From Moringa oleifera (Eukaryota; Streptophyta; Magnoliopsida; Brassicales; Moringaceae): 64,000 nucleotides of DNA. Position numbers and translations under genes: made by a program. The stretch spans positions 5,806,501 to 5,870,500 of the forward strand of contig JAJFZO010000896.1 of the NCBI GenBank assembly GCA_021397835.1, given 5' to 3'. Below, in pieces: positions 26,291 through 35,471 of the stretch. Below the pieces are notes generated by a model. The model was not told the DNA's origin. It searched no databases and worked only from the letters and a program-made list of their open reading frames with translations. Each line of letters opens with the position of its first letter. The first letter of the stretch is position 1.

Positions 26291-27355
26291 ATGGTTAATC
26301 TAATCACTACAAAGGGCCTATGGTAGGGGGAAGTAAGTCTATGCGAGAGGGTGTCACTCAGTTGAAAGAGATCGTTGGTGCATTATCAGAGGGATCAACA
26401 TGCATATTGGTTAAGTTAAGATAGACAATTACCCAACGACAATCTTCAATGGAAGAGGACATCAGAACCCTTAAGGAGACCATGAGGAGCCTTCAGACTG
26501 AGATCAGGTTGCTGAAAAAGGCTCTTGATACCTCAACAGTAAAAGTGGACCCTACTGCAGCTAAGCAAAAAGTGTCAAAACTAAAGCCGTTCTCTAAAGA
26601 AAGGAACACTAAAGAGTTAGAGAACTTCTTGTGGGATATAAAACTTCAAAGCTGCTCGAGTACCCAAAAAACAACTAGGTAATGATCACGTTGATGCACT
26701 TATCTAGTGATACTAGGTTGTGGTGATGCATGCGTATGCAAGATGATGCTATCATGGGAAGGCCTAGCATCGATTCATAGGAGGCACTCAAAAAGGAATT
26801 GAAGGATCAATTCTTACCATGTAACACATCGTTCATGGCTAGGGAACAACCAAAGCACCTAAGTTAGATAGGTTTAGTGCGCACCTTTATGAAGGAATTC
26901 CGTTTCCTAATGTTAGAGTCAAGAATATGTCACATGAGGATAGGTTGTTTAACTTCCTATTGGGCTTTTAGCCATGGGCTCAAGCAGAATTGAGGTGGCA
27001 ACGTGTCAAAGACTTGCCTTCAGCATTTTTCGTGGCGGATAGATTTGTGGATTTAAAGTATGTGGGTGATGCTTTCGATAAGAAAGGTGAGAAATGAGGG
27101 AAGGCTAGAAAATAGATGAAAAAGCCTAATGGCAAGGGCAAGAAAAAGAAGAATGTTGAGTCTAGTAAGCCTCAAAACTCATTCCTTTTGAAAGGTTAAG
27201 GAAAGAATATAGACCAAGGGGCTTACTTTTCATGCAATAGGCCACATAGAGCACATGACTATCATCGCAAAGAGAAGTTGATGGCACTCATAGTAGCAAA
27301 GGATTCGCTCAAGGAAAAGGAAGGGAATGCCACAACTCGGGTGACCCTGATTTAA
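26291..27355 (+). pseudogene. gag: Broken gag of the chromovirus
   Basis: Capsid/nucleocapsid remnant; Gag would form the cytoplasmic particle. The first ATG after the PBS is at 26,291, but the best open stretch is 26,449-26,682. That stretch begins with a heptad-rich helical segment (MEEDIRTLKETMRSL) and runs into the plant Gag motif KELENFLWDIK. After a frame change, blocks such as ALKKELKDQFLPCNTSF (~26,785), a WAQAEL-like region (~26,970) and a basic KKKK tract (~27,140) continue in shifting frames. Around 27,225-27,280 the zinc-knuckle area keeps one Cys and the His (SCNRPHRAHDY), while the other cysteines are lost. Multiple stops and frameshifts make it non-functional. Confidence 0.8.
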
Positions 27356-27358
27356 TTA

Positions 27359-27740
27359 ATGAATGTGATCACACCCAAGAACTTGCATAAAAGGTATATC
27401 TATGTCTTAGTGAAAGTAAACAAGAAGAATGCTATGGCAATGTTAGATACGAGAGCTATTAATAATTTTATTATGAAAAAAGAAATAGGAAAGCTTAGGC
27501 TTAAGATTTCTTTAGCCTCGGTCAAGGTCAAAGTAGTAATGTTGAGACGAAGGTAGTATGCGGAGCTGCCACTACGACCCTTGAAGTAGGTGAACGAAAA
27601 AGTACATCCAACTTTATGATAACACAGTTAGACAACTTTGATGTTATTTTGGGTCTAGAATTCTTCAAACAAGCCAAGGGATCAATGATGCTCTACTTAG
27701 GTGGATTATTCGTGGCTGATGAGTGAGCCCAAAGCTTAAT
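27359..27740 (+). pseudogene. Retroelement aspartic protease remnant
   Basis: Would cleave the Gag-Pol polyprotein. The open piece 27,359-27,556 (65 codons) carries the active-site block MAMLDTRAINNF. The catalytic Asp is kept at codon 30 (27,446-27,448), but the invariant Gly after DT is Arg, which should abolish activity. The second half follows in another frame, with LDNFDVILGLEFFKQAKG at about 27,628-27,680; the ILG block is the usual C-terminal protease signature. A TGA near 27,724 ends that frame. A frameshift between the halves and the DTG-to-DTR change mark it as dead. Confidence 0.8.
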
Positions 27741-27935
27741 TAAAACTAAAGCAGCGAAAGAGCTTTTAGTAAACAAGAAGCGAATTAAGTTAAAATTTGT
27801 GAAATAGCCTAAGTCAGGATTGCGAAAGGATGAAGTGACGATGGTGGCAGCACTATTTGAGGCAAAACTAGGTCACGAAAGTGCGTGATGAAATCACTAA
27901 AGTGTTGAGGGAATTCATTACCTTTGAGCAGGAAT

Positions 27936-28640
27936 GTTGATCATAAGATCGAGTTACTTCTAGGTGCCATACCCTCTGCTCAAGCACCATATCGAATGCC
28001 CTCATCGAAACTAGTCGAACTACAGAAGCAATTAGACGAGCTGCTAGAAGCAGGTTTCATTTAGCCGTCGAAGGCCCCGTATGACACACTTGTGCTATTC
28101 TAACGAAAATAAGACAGCTTGCTGAGAATTTACATCGATTATCAGTATTAAATAAGGTAACAATAAAGAACAAATATCTGGTACCATGCTGACTTATTTG
28201 AATCGTTTATCAAGGGCCAAGTACTTTACAAAGCTAAACTTGTGATCAGACTACTGGCAAGTCAGAATAGCTGAGGGGGACGAAGCAAAAACCTCATGCA
28301 TCATAAGGTACGGCTCTTATAAGTTCATGGTGATGCATTTTAAGCTAACCAATGCATCTATTACCTTTTGAAATCTTATGAATGACGTATTGTTTGAGCT
28401 TTTGGACAAATTTGTGGTAGTCTACTTGGATGAAATTGTGGTTTATAATGAGACCCTAGACGACCACGTAAGCCATTTGTGACAAGTATTGATGCAGCTG
28501 TGGGAACACCAGCTGTACATCAAGAAAGAAACATGCAAGTTTTGTAAGCAAGAATTGCCATTCTTGAGGCATTAGGTCAGGAATGAATAGATACAGATGG
28601 ACAAAAGGAAAGCGAAGGTCATCATTGAGTGGCTAGCCCC
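27936..28640 (+). pseudogene. Reverse transcriptase remnant
   Basis: Would copy element RNA into DNA. Recognisable blocks in order: DHKIELLLGAIPSAQAPYRMP (27,939 on), an ELLEAGFI-PSKAPYDT block with an in-frame stop (~28,040), YFTKLNL (28,222-28,242), SDYWQVRIAEGDEAKTS, FKLTNASITF and VVVYLDEIVVYNETLDDH. The first catalytic Asp of the LDLRSGY-type motif is Asn (28,237-28,239), followed at once by a stop. The YLDD box reads YLDE (28,423-28,434), so its second Asp is also lost. Several further stops and frame changes are present. A catalytically dead copy. Confidence 0.85.
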
Positions 28641-29200
28641 ATAAAAATTTTCTTGGGCTCGTAAACTATTACAGACAGTTCATCAAAAGGATATTTGAGT
28701 ATAAGCAACCCTTTGATAGACTTGCTAAAGAAACACAACCCGTGGGTATGGACCACCGAATGTGACAAGGCTTAGAAGGATTAAAACAAGTGGTAGCCTC
28801 AAAACTAGTATTATTGTTACTAAACTTTGAAGAGCCATTTGAGGTAATCATAGATGCCTCTAATCGAGTAATCGGGGGTATGTTGGTATTGAATGGCCAG
28901 CCCATGGCATTCGAGAGTTAAATACTCAAGGACATGGAATAGTGTTATTCGACTCATCGAAAGGAGATGATGGTTATTGTCCATTGCCTAGGGATGGGTG
29001 GCATTACTTGGCACGAAATTTAAGGTAATTATTGACAATGTCGCTAATACCTATTTTTGCTAGCAAAAAAAAGCTATCTTTGAAACAAATAAAATGGCAA
29101 GAATTTATAGCAGAGTTTGATTTTGTATGGAAACACAAACCAGACAAACAAAACATTGTTGTTAGTGCACTAAGTTATGTAGAAGTGCAAACATTTGTGG
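28641..29200 (+). pseudogene. RNase H remnant
   Basis: Would degrade the RNA strand of the RNA-DNA hybrid. The tether block with YKQPFDRLAKE lies near 28,700. The RNase H core starts with FEVIIDASNRVIGGML, keeping the first catalytic Asp at 28,853-28,855; next come STHRKEMMVIVHCL near 28,955 with the Glu and KVIIDN near 29,023-29,039 with a third acidic residue. The downstream WQEFIAEFDFVWKHKPDKQN motif (open piece 29,032-29,277) is typical of the gypsy RNase H/connection end, though its usual ADALSR tail is altered to VSALSY. Stops at about 28,919, 28,940 and elsewhere break the frame. Confidence 0.8.
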
Positions 29201-29280
29201 CTATTATGATGGGTGTCCAGAGCGATATACTCGAGCAAATAAGATCAGTAACTGAGGAAGATATTGAGTATGCTTGACTC

Positions 29281-30380
29281 ATGCGGGAGGTAAGCGAGGG
29301 CTTAATCCGAAGATATTGGATCGAGGATGGGTTACTTTATGCTTGAGGAGGCAAACTATTCGTGCCTAAGTCTGGTCGACGTCGAGAGGATGCTCGCATT
29401 GCTAATGAGAGCCTCTTACTGCCCAAAGTTAATGGAAGATGTAAAGGCCTATGTTCGCACATGCTTAGTGTGCCAACAGGACAAAACAGATAGAAGGACG
29501 GAGGCGAGCTTACCTCTACCTTTACCCATTCTGAAGTACCCGCAGGAGTCAATGTCGATGGATTTCATCGTGAGCTTCCCAAAGGTCAAGGGACTATCCG
29601 CTATAATGGTGATTATTGACAAGTTCTCAAAGTATGCTATCTTTGTTCCTATTACTTGAGCGTGGCCAGCTGACAAGGCCGCTGAGATGTTTTTCAAACA
29701 TGTTAAATTGTTTGGATTGCCAAAAGACATTGTGAGTGACAGAGATGCCAGATTCACAGGAAGATGTTGGAAAGTGTTGCTAAACATGATGGGAGCAAAA
29801 CTCAAATTCTTCACAGCAAATCATCCACAGACAGATGCACAAACAGAGAGGGTAAATAGCTTGTTGAAGGAGTATTTACGGCATTATATGACCGCAAGCC
29901 AAAGGATTGACTTGAATTATTGTATGTAGTATAGTTATGCTACAACATCCTTTGTTAGTCATTAATAGATCTAAGTCTTGCAGAGCTAGCTTTCGGGCAA
30001 CAATCAATGACACCTTATGAGATAGCCAAGCAGAAGAGCCAAGAAATCTGCGTAGTAACCTACCACTTTGATCGGGACAAGCAAGGGTTAATTGACTTGC
30101 CAAGGGATAGCCTTTTTAAGGCCCAAAGGTGGATAAATAAATATGCTAATAAAAAGAGACGTGATGCTGAGTTCCAGGATGGGGATAAGGTGCTATCAAA
30201 GCTGACAGCCCATATTTAGAAGAAAATAACAAAAAAAAGAGTTCATTAAGGCCTTATCCCAAGGTATGATGGACCATTCGAGATCAAAAAGAAAGTTAGA
30301 GCAATAGCTTATGAATTAAAGCTATCGTAACATCTAAAGATGCACCCAACATTCCACATGAGCTTCCTTAAAGAGTTATA
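29281..30380 (+). pseudogene. Integrase remnant with intact D-D-35-E triad
   Basis: Would insert element DNA into the host chromosome. In the N-terminal zinc-binding part the two Cys remain (RTCLVCQQDKT, codons 46 and 49 of the 29,327-29,659 piece), but the upstream His pair is not readable in frame. The core keeps the first Asp in SMDFI (29,561-29,563), the second in VSDRDARF (29,738-29,740) and the Glu in AQTERVN (29,846-29,848), with exactly 35 residues between the last two. One in-frame TGA at 29,657-29,659 splits the core. Further downstream MTPYEIA (30,007), a VLSKLTAHI block, RYDGPFEIKKKV (~30,265) and LKMHPTFHMSFLKEL (~30,336) give the C-terminal domain, interrupted by stops. Best preserved part of the element. 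Confidence 0.88.
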
Positions 30381-30479
30381 GGAACATGCTGATCGCGGAT
30401 GCAAGCAAGCCAAATGTGCACTATCAGTAACTCAAGTTCAATATAAAAGATACTTGATCACATAACAGAAGGCTATAGA

Positions 30480-30630
30480 AAGATGAATCGGAGGACATAC
30501 TACTTTTTCTAGTGGAAAGGCACCAGTGAGGTAGATCTGAGTTAAGAAAAAGATACTATGTTGTGGTAATTCAAGGATTAGATCAAGGCGTACCATAACA
30601 CCATGCCAACGAGGGCATCGGACTCTTCTG
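30480..30630 (+). pseudogene. Chromodomain remnant at the integrase C-terminus
   Basis: Read in the frame of TAC at 30,501, the sequence gives an aromatic pair, a stop, then WKGTSEVD (WKG at 30,513-30,521), a short acidic/basic linker, IKAYHNTMPTRASDS and the run into the polypurine tract. The WKG core and the C-terminal Trp/Phe helix spacing fit a chromovirus chromodomain, which tethers integrase to methylated histone H3. Four in-frame stops (TAG, TAA, TAA, TAG) fall at places where C-to-T or G-to-A changes could make them. It is not the CR-type tail of centromeric CRM elements, as far as can be judged. Confidence 0.65.
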
Positions 30631-30637
30631 GTGGGGG
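30630..30637 (+). other. Polypurine tract
   Basis: GGTGGGGG immediately before the TGTTTTATC start of the 3' LTR. This is the expected priming site for plus-strand synthesis and supports placing the LTR start at 30,638. Confidence 0.7.
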
Positions 30638-31349
30638 TGTTTTATCAGACCTTGAATCTAAGTGCCAAGGCATAGGCGTGGTGAGCCTTGCTCTATGCCC
30701 GAACCTACATGAGTGTAGGACCACGCTAGTAAGGCAAAACACATGAGTTAGATACGGAAACGAATGCAAGAGACCTTGTTAGAAACTGAGTTTCATACTC
30801 ATAGTGGCGAGATACCCTAATGAGTTGGGAATGTCATGGAGTGATGGATAAAGCACACAAATCGACCCATAAGCCAATTTAACAGGAAAGTGACAGAGAC
30901 GCATCAAGCAAGCACCAGCACATGATGGTGCAAAGATGTCTAGTGACGAGAACACAGGACAAAATCCAGGAACCCAACTTGGCATTGATGGAAAGTCCAG
31001 CAAGTAATGATATCCTACAAAGAAAGATATGGCCATTCGCTAGAGGAGGGTCAAGGCTATAAAAGGATAAGAAAGAGATGTCTATCCCAAAAGTCAAGGG
31101 AGATAAGGCTTAAAAATAGTCTTAAACGTAAATCACCTCCTTAAGCTTACCTAAATCAATTGAAAGCAGATAAGAGGGCTTGCAGAAGACTTCAAAAGAG
31201 ATATCTTTGACTCATAGGGAGTCCTTACAGGAGAAGGATGCTATCCAAACTTTGAAGATAAGCCTCAATGGGATAAGGATTTATGATCAAGATTGGATGG
31301 CCAATCTGAAAAACATGGGATAACAAAGAGAAAGTGTTTAAGTAGGACA
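30638..31349 (+). repeat. 3' LTR, truncated
   Basis: Starts TGTTTTATCAGACC and from 30,653 aligns with 25,237 onward of the 5' LTR, through ATAACAAAGAGAAAGTG to about AGTAGGACA (31,341-31,349). The remaining ~309 bp of the LTR, equivalent to 25,936-26,244, is missing, and satellite A resumes at once with AGCACCAAGAGAGC. A short ACAAGCAC-like overlap lies at the join. Confidence 0.85.
31058..31064 (+). promoter_or_regulatory. TATA box of the 3' LTR
   Basis: TATAAAA in GGCTATAAAAGGATAAG, at the expected U3 position. The same place in the 5' LTR has lost the match. Because this LTR is truncated, any transcript would read out into satellite A to the right. Activity is not shown by sequence. Confidence 0.5.
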
Positions 31350-34300
31350 AGCACCAAGAGAGCTTGATGATGACCGAGCAGTAGTCGTTAGTGCTCATAG
31401 ACATTTGCACCGGGTTCCTCTAACGGTCGCCCAGCGATGGTTGGTAACAAAAGTAGTCACGACAGAAGCACTTATGGTGCCCAACGACTACGTCGGAGCA
31501 TAAGTACTAACGAAACCCAAGTCAGTTATTGTCGCAAAGTTGATGACTAGTGTAAGACCTTAGTGCTAACATTAAGGGAGCCTAATGACGAATGTATGAT
31601 AGCTATTATCATTGGGAGACTACAATGACTGTTGCTAGGTAGTCATTGATGCTGGTAGTTGCCTACACCACCACAAGGGGAGCTCAGCGATGACCCAACA
31701 TCAGTCGCTGGCATGGGCAGACTTCTCTATTGGGTTTCGTCAATTATGGCCAAATGATAGTCGTAGATGTAGGTAGACACGAGAGTAAGCACTAAAGAAG
31801 CCCAATGACAACCTAGCAGCAAGTTTTGACGGTGAGTGAGCCTAATGATTGTTGTGGAAAAGACTCGAGTGCTAGCAGATGCTAGTGCCAGGTTTGGCAA
31901 AATGCCAATGCCAACACTAAGGGAACCTAAGGGCTACCCAACTATCATTGCAGGGTAGCTGTTGGTGTCGATAGATGCAAGGGGAGCCCAAACCCATCCC
32001 CATGATAGTCGCTAGTGTTGGAGAGTCCAACGACTGTGCATGGCATTCATTGGCGCTATTTAAGGATAATACTTGCACTAAGGGAGCTCGACGGTGACCC
32101 AATGATAGTCATTGGCACTCGCATATATTTGCATTGGGTTCTTCCAACGATAGCCCAACCGTGGTCAATAGCAAAAGTAGTCGCAAAAGAAGCACTTGTG
32201 GAGCCTAACGACTATGTCAGAGAAGTCATTGGTGTTAGGTGACACTAGCGCCAACTTTAGGGGAACCCATCAACTACTCACTACTATTGCAGAGCAGTTG
32301 CTGATGTTAGTAGACAATAGCACTAGCACTATGAAAATATATAGACTGCATAACTATTATTGTGAGGCAGTCACTCATGTCTATAGAAGCTAGTGCCAGT
32401 ACCCAGGCAACCAAAGACGGCCTCTCGAGAGTCGCTCGCATTGTGAGAGACCAACGGCTGCTGTAGGCCAATTATCCGCATTGGTAGAGGCCAACACAAT
32501 CACTCGGGGAGCTTAGCAATGATCTAGTGATAGTCGCTAGCACTTGCACACATCTGTGCTGGGTTCCTAAACGATGGCCCAATGGACATTGTTGGCATTG
32601 CCAAACATGATGAAAAGCACTAAAGGAGCTTGATGATGGCTTAATAGCAGTTTTTGGCACTTTGAGAGCCTAACGACTTCTACAAGGAAGTTACTAGTGC
32701 TCGCATATGCTAATGTCTGCTTTGGTGGAATCCAATGACTACCCAGCAACTACTATAGGGTAATAGTTAGTGGTGTTAAATGTTAACACCTGCACTAGAG
32801 AAAACAAAGGATTGCCCAGTTATTACTGTGGGTTAGTTGTCGGTGTTGATAAGCTCCAATTCTGGCACTGAGTGAGCCAATCGATCACCCCCATGGTAGT
32901 TGATGGAGTTGGGAGAGCCCAACGACTATTCCTGGGTAGTCGCTGACATTGGTAGATGCTAGCACTAGCATTAGGGGAGCTTAGCGACAACCTCGCTTTA
33001 TGGGAATCATTAACTTCCTATTACTGTTGTAGACCAATTGTTAGTGTTGGCAAACAACGGCATTGCACTAGGGGAACCTAATAACTGCCTCGCCACTTTT
33101 ATGATAGCCATAAGCGTTGGGAGAGCTCTACGACTGCTACTGAGAAATCACTAATGTTGGCAAAAATTTTGCGTTGGGTTGCCCCAACGGGCCCAATGGC
33201 AGTCGTTAACGTAAAAAGATGTGAAGGCAAGCATTAGAGTAGCCCAACGATAGCTTGACCACAGTAATTGGCATAAAAAGGCACCCAATGATTGCCCAAC
33301 TACTTATGTAGTGCAGTTACTGGTGTTAGTAGATGTGAGTGCTAGAGCTAGGGGAGCCTATTGACATTGCGATGATAGTTTTTGGTGCTAGGAGAGCCTA
33401 ACAACTGCTGTTAGGTAGTCACTAACACAGGTAAATGCCAATGCCAGCACAAAGGGAGCTTAATAACATCCTAATCATTAATACTGGTAGACATCTGCTT
33501 TGGGTACCCAAGCAATAACCCAATGGTTGTCGTTAGCATAGGTAGACACGAGGGCAAGCACTAATAGAGCTCAATAGAGGGCAAGCCTAATGACTACCGT
33601 GTAACAGTCACTAGCATTGGCAAACGCTCAAGCCAGCTTTACGAGATCGCAATGATTGGCTATCTATTGTAAGAAGGTAGTTGTTGGAGTTGGCAAACAC
33701 CAATGCTAGTACTAAGGGAATCGATAGCATAAGGAGAGCCTAGTCACGACCTTATGATGGTCACTAGCACAGGGAGAGCCTAATGATTATAGTTGGTCAG
33801 TTGCTAACGCTGGTAGATGCCAGTGCTAACACTAAGGGATCTCAGCAATGATCTAGCAATAGTTGTTAGATTAGATCGAACATTTGTGCAGGTTTCCCCT
33901 TGTGATGGCCTAGCAATAACTGCTGGCGTAGGTAGACATGACAGTAACCATTAATTAAGCCCAATAATAGCCTATCAATAGTAGTTGGCATTAAGAAAGC
34001 CCAGTGACAACTGCAAGGTATTCACTGGTGCTAAGCAGAAGCTCACTCCAATGTTGGGGAACTCAATGATTGCCTAGCCATTTGTGTAGTATAGTTGTTG
34101 GTGTTGGTAAATGCTAATGCTAGCACTAAAAGAGCCTAGTAATGACCCTGTGATAGTCACTAGTGATGGAAAAGCCATACAATTGCTGTTGGGCAATAAT
34201 TGGCACTGATAAGTGGCAGCGTCAGCACTAGAGTAGCTTAGCAATGACCAAATGATAGTCGGTGGTGCTAGCAGACATCAGCACTGAGTTCGATGGCCTA

Positions 34301-35354
34301 GCGATAGTCACTAGTGCAGGTAGACATAAGTACAAGCATTGAGTAGCCGAACAATGGCTCACTATTAGTAATAGGCACTAGGATAGCCCCACGGCTTCGC
34401 TCATGCTAGCAGATGCACGTGTTAACGTCGAAGAAACCCAATGACTACTAAGTTATTTTTGTAAGGTATTATAGGTATTGCCAGAAAAAGGCGCCAGCAC
34501 TAAAGGAACCCAAGGACTACCTCGCTATTACTACGGGGAAGTTACTAGTATTGATAAATGTTAGTGCTAGTACCAAGGCAACCCAGCAACAACCTAATGA
34601 CAGTCACAACCATCTAGAGAGCCCTACGACTGCTATTAAGCAGTAGCTGATTCAGGCAAACATTTGCAATGGGTTGCCTAAGCGATGGCCTAATATTAAT
34701 CATTAGTCCAAGAAGATACAGGGGCAAGCACTAGAGGAGCCCAACGATGGCCTGCTAATAGTAATTGGCATTCAGAGAGCCTAGATTACAGCGAAAAAGT
34801 CGCTCGTGCTGGCAGATGCTCACACTAGCTTTAGGAAAGCCTAATGACTCCCTTGTTACTTCTGGATACAATTGATGGTGTGGATAGATGCTAATACAAG
34901 CATCGGGGGACACTAATGATGACTTTGTAGTAGTCATTATATTAGGAGAGCCCAATAATTGCTGCTGAGTAGTCATTAAAGCTCGTAGATGCCAGTGCTA
35001 GTGCTAAGAGAAATTAACGATGACCTAGTGGTAGTCGCTTGCGCTGGTAGACATTACGCTGTGTACCCCAACAATGGTTCAATGATAGTCATTGGCACAG
35101 TTAGACTCAAGGGTAAACATTAGGGGAGCTCATTGATGACCTAATAGCTGTGGTCAGCGCTGGGAGAACCCAATGACTGCTTCAGGGCAGTCGCTAGTAC
35201 CAGCAGATGCTCGCGTCAGCTTTGAGGGAACCCAATGATTGTGTAACTACTACTATGGGGTAGTTATTGGCGTTGGCAAATGCCGAGCTTGCATCAATAA
35301 AACCTAAAGACTACCCAACTATTGCTACGAGGCAATTCCTAGTATCAATGGACG

Positions 35355-35370
35355 CTAGTGCTAGCACTAG
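35355..35370. repeat. Perfect 16-bp palindrome, example 1
   Basis: CTAGTGCTAGCACTAG is identical to its reverse complement. It is the best-preserved form of the module-end motif that recurs throughout satellite A. A protein-binding dyad is possible but unproven. Confidence 0.9.
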
Positions 35371-35455
35371 GGGAGCCAAGGGATTACCTATGATGATCAT
35401 TTGCATAGGGAGAGCCCAAGGACAATAGCTGGGCAGTCGCTCATGTTTGTAAATG

Positions 35456-35471
35456 CTAGTGCTAGCACTAG
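35456..35471. repeat. Perfect 16-bp palindrome, example 2
   Basis: The same CTAGTGCTAGCACTAG dyad, 101 bp after example 1, at the end of the next full-length module. Confidence 0.9.

Larger units (their letters stand above)
25237..31349 (+). mobile_element. Degenerate Ty3/gypsy chromovirus LTR retrotransposon
   Basis: A defective LTR retroelement in plus orientation. Order seen: 5' LTR, PBS, gag remnant, protease, reverse transcriptase, RNase H, integrase, chromodomain remnant, polypurine tract, 3' LTR. The gene order PR-RT-RH-IN and the integrase sequence place it in Ty3/gypsy (Metaviridae); the WKG-type chromodomain after integrase points to a chromovirus. Every reading frame is broken by stops and frameshifts, so the copy cannot supply its own proteins. 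By eye the two LTRs match at roughly 80-85 %, mostly with transitional differences, so insertion is old. The 3' LTR lacks its last ~310 bp and the 5' LTR seems to lack about 15 bp at its start. No target-site duplication is visible because different satellites flank the two ends. Confidence 0.93.

Noticed and set aside
29449..29814. 121-codon antisense frame across the integrase
   Set aside because: A shadow of the conserved integrase coding strand, which shows the recognised D-D-E residues on the plus strand.
30480..30630. CRM-type centromere-targeting element
   Set aside because: The remnant after integrase looks like an ordinary WKG chromodomain rather than the CRM tail. The sequence is too broken to name a clade with confidence.
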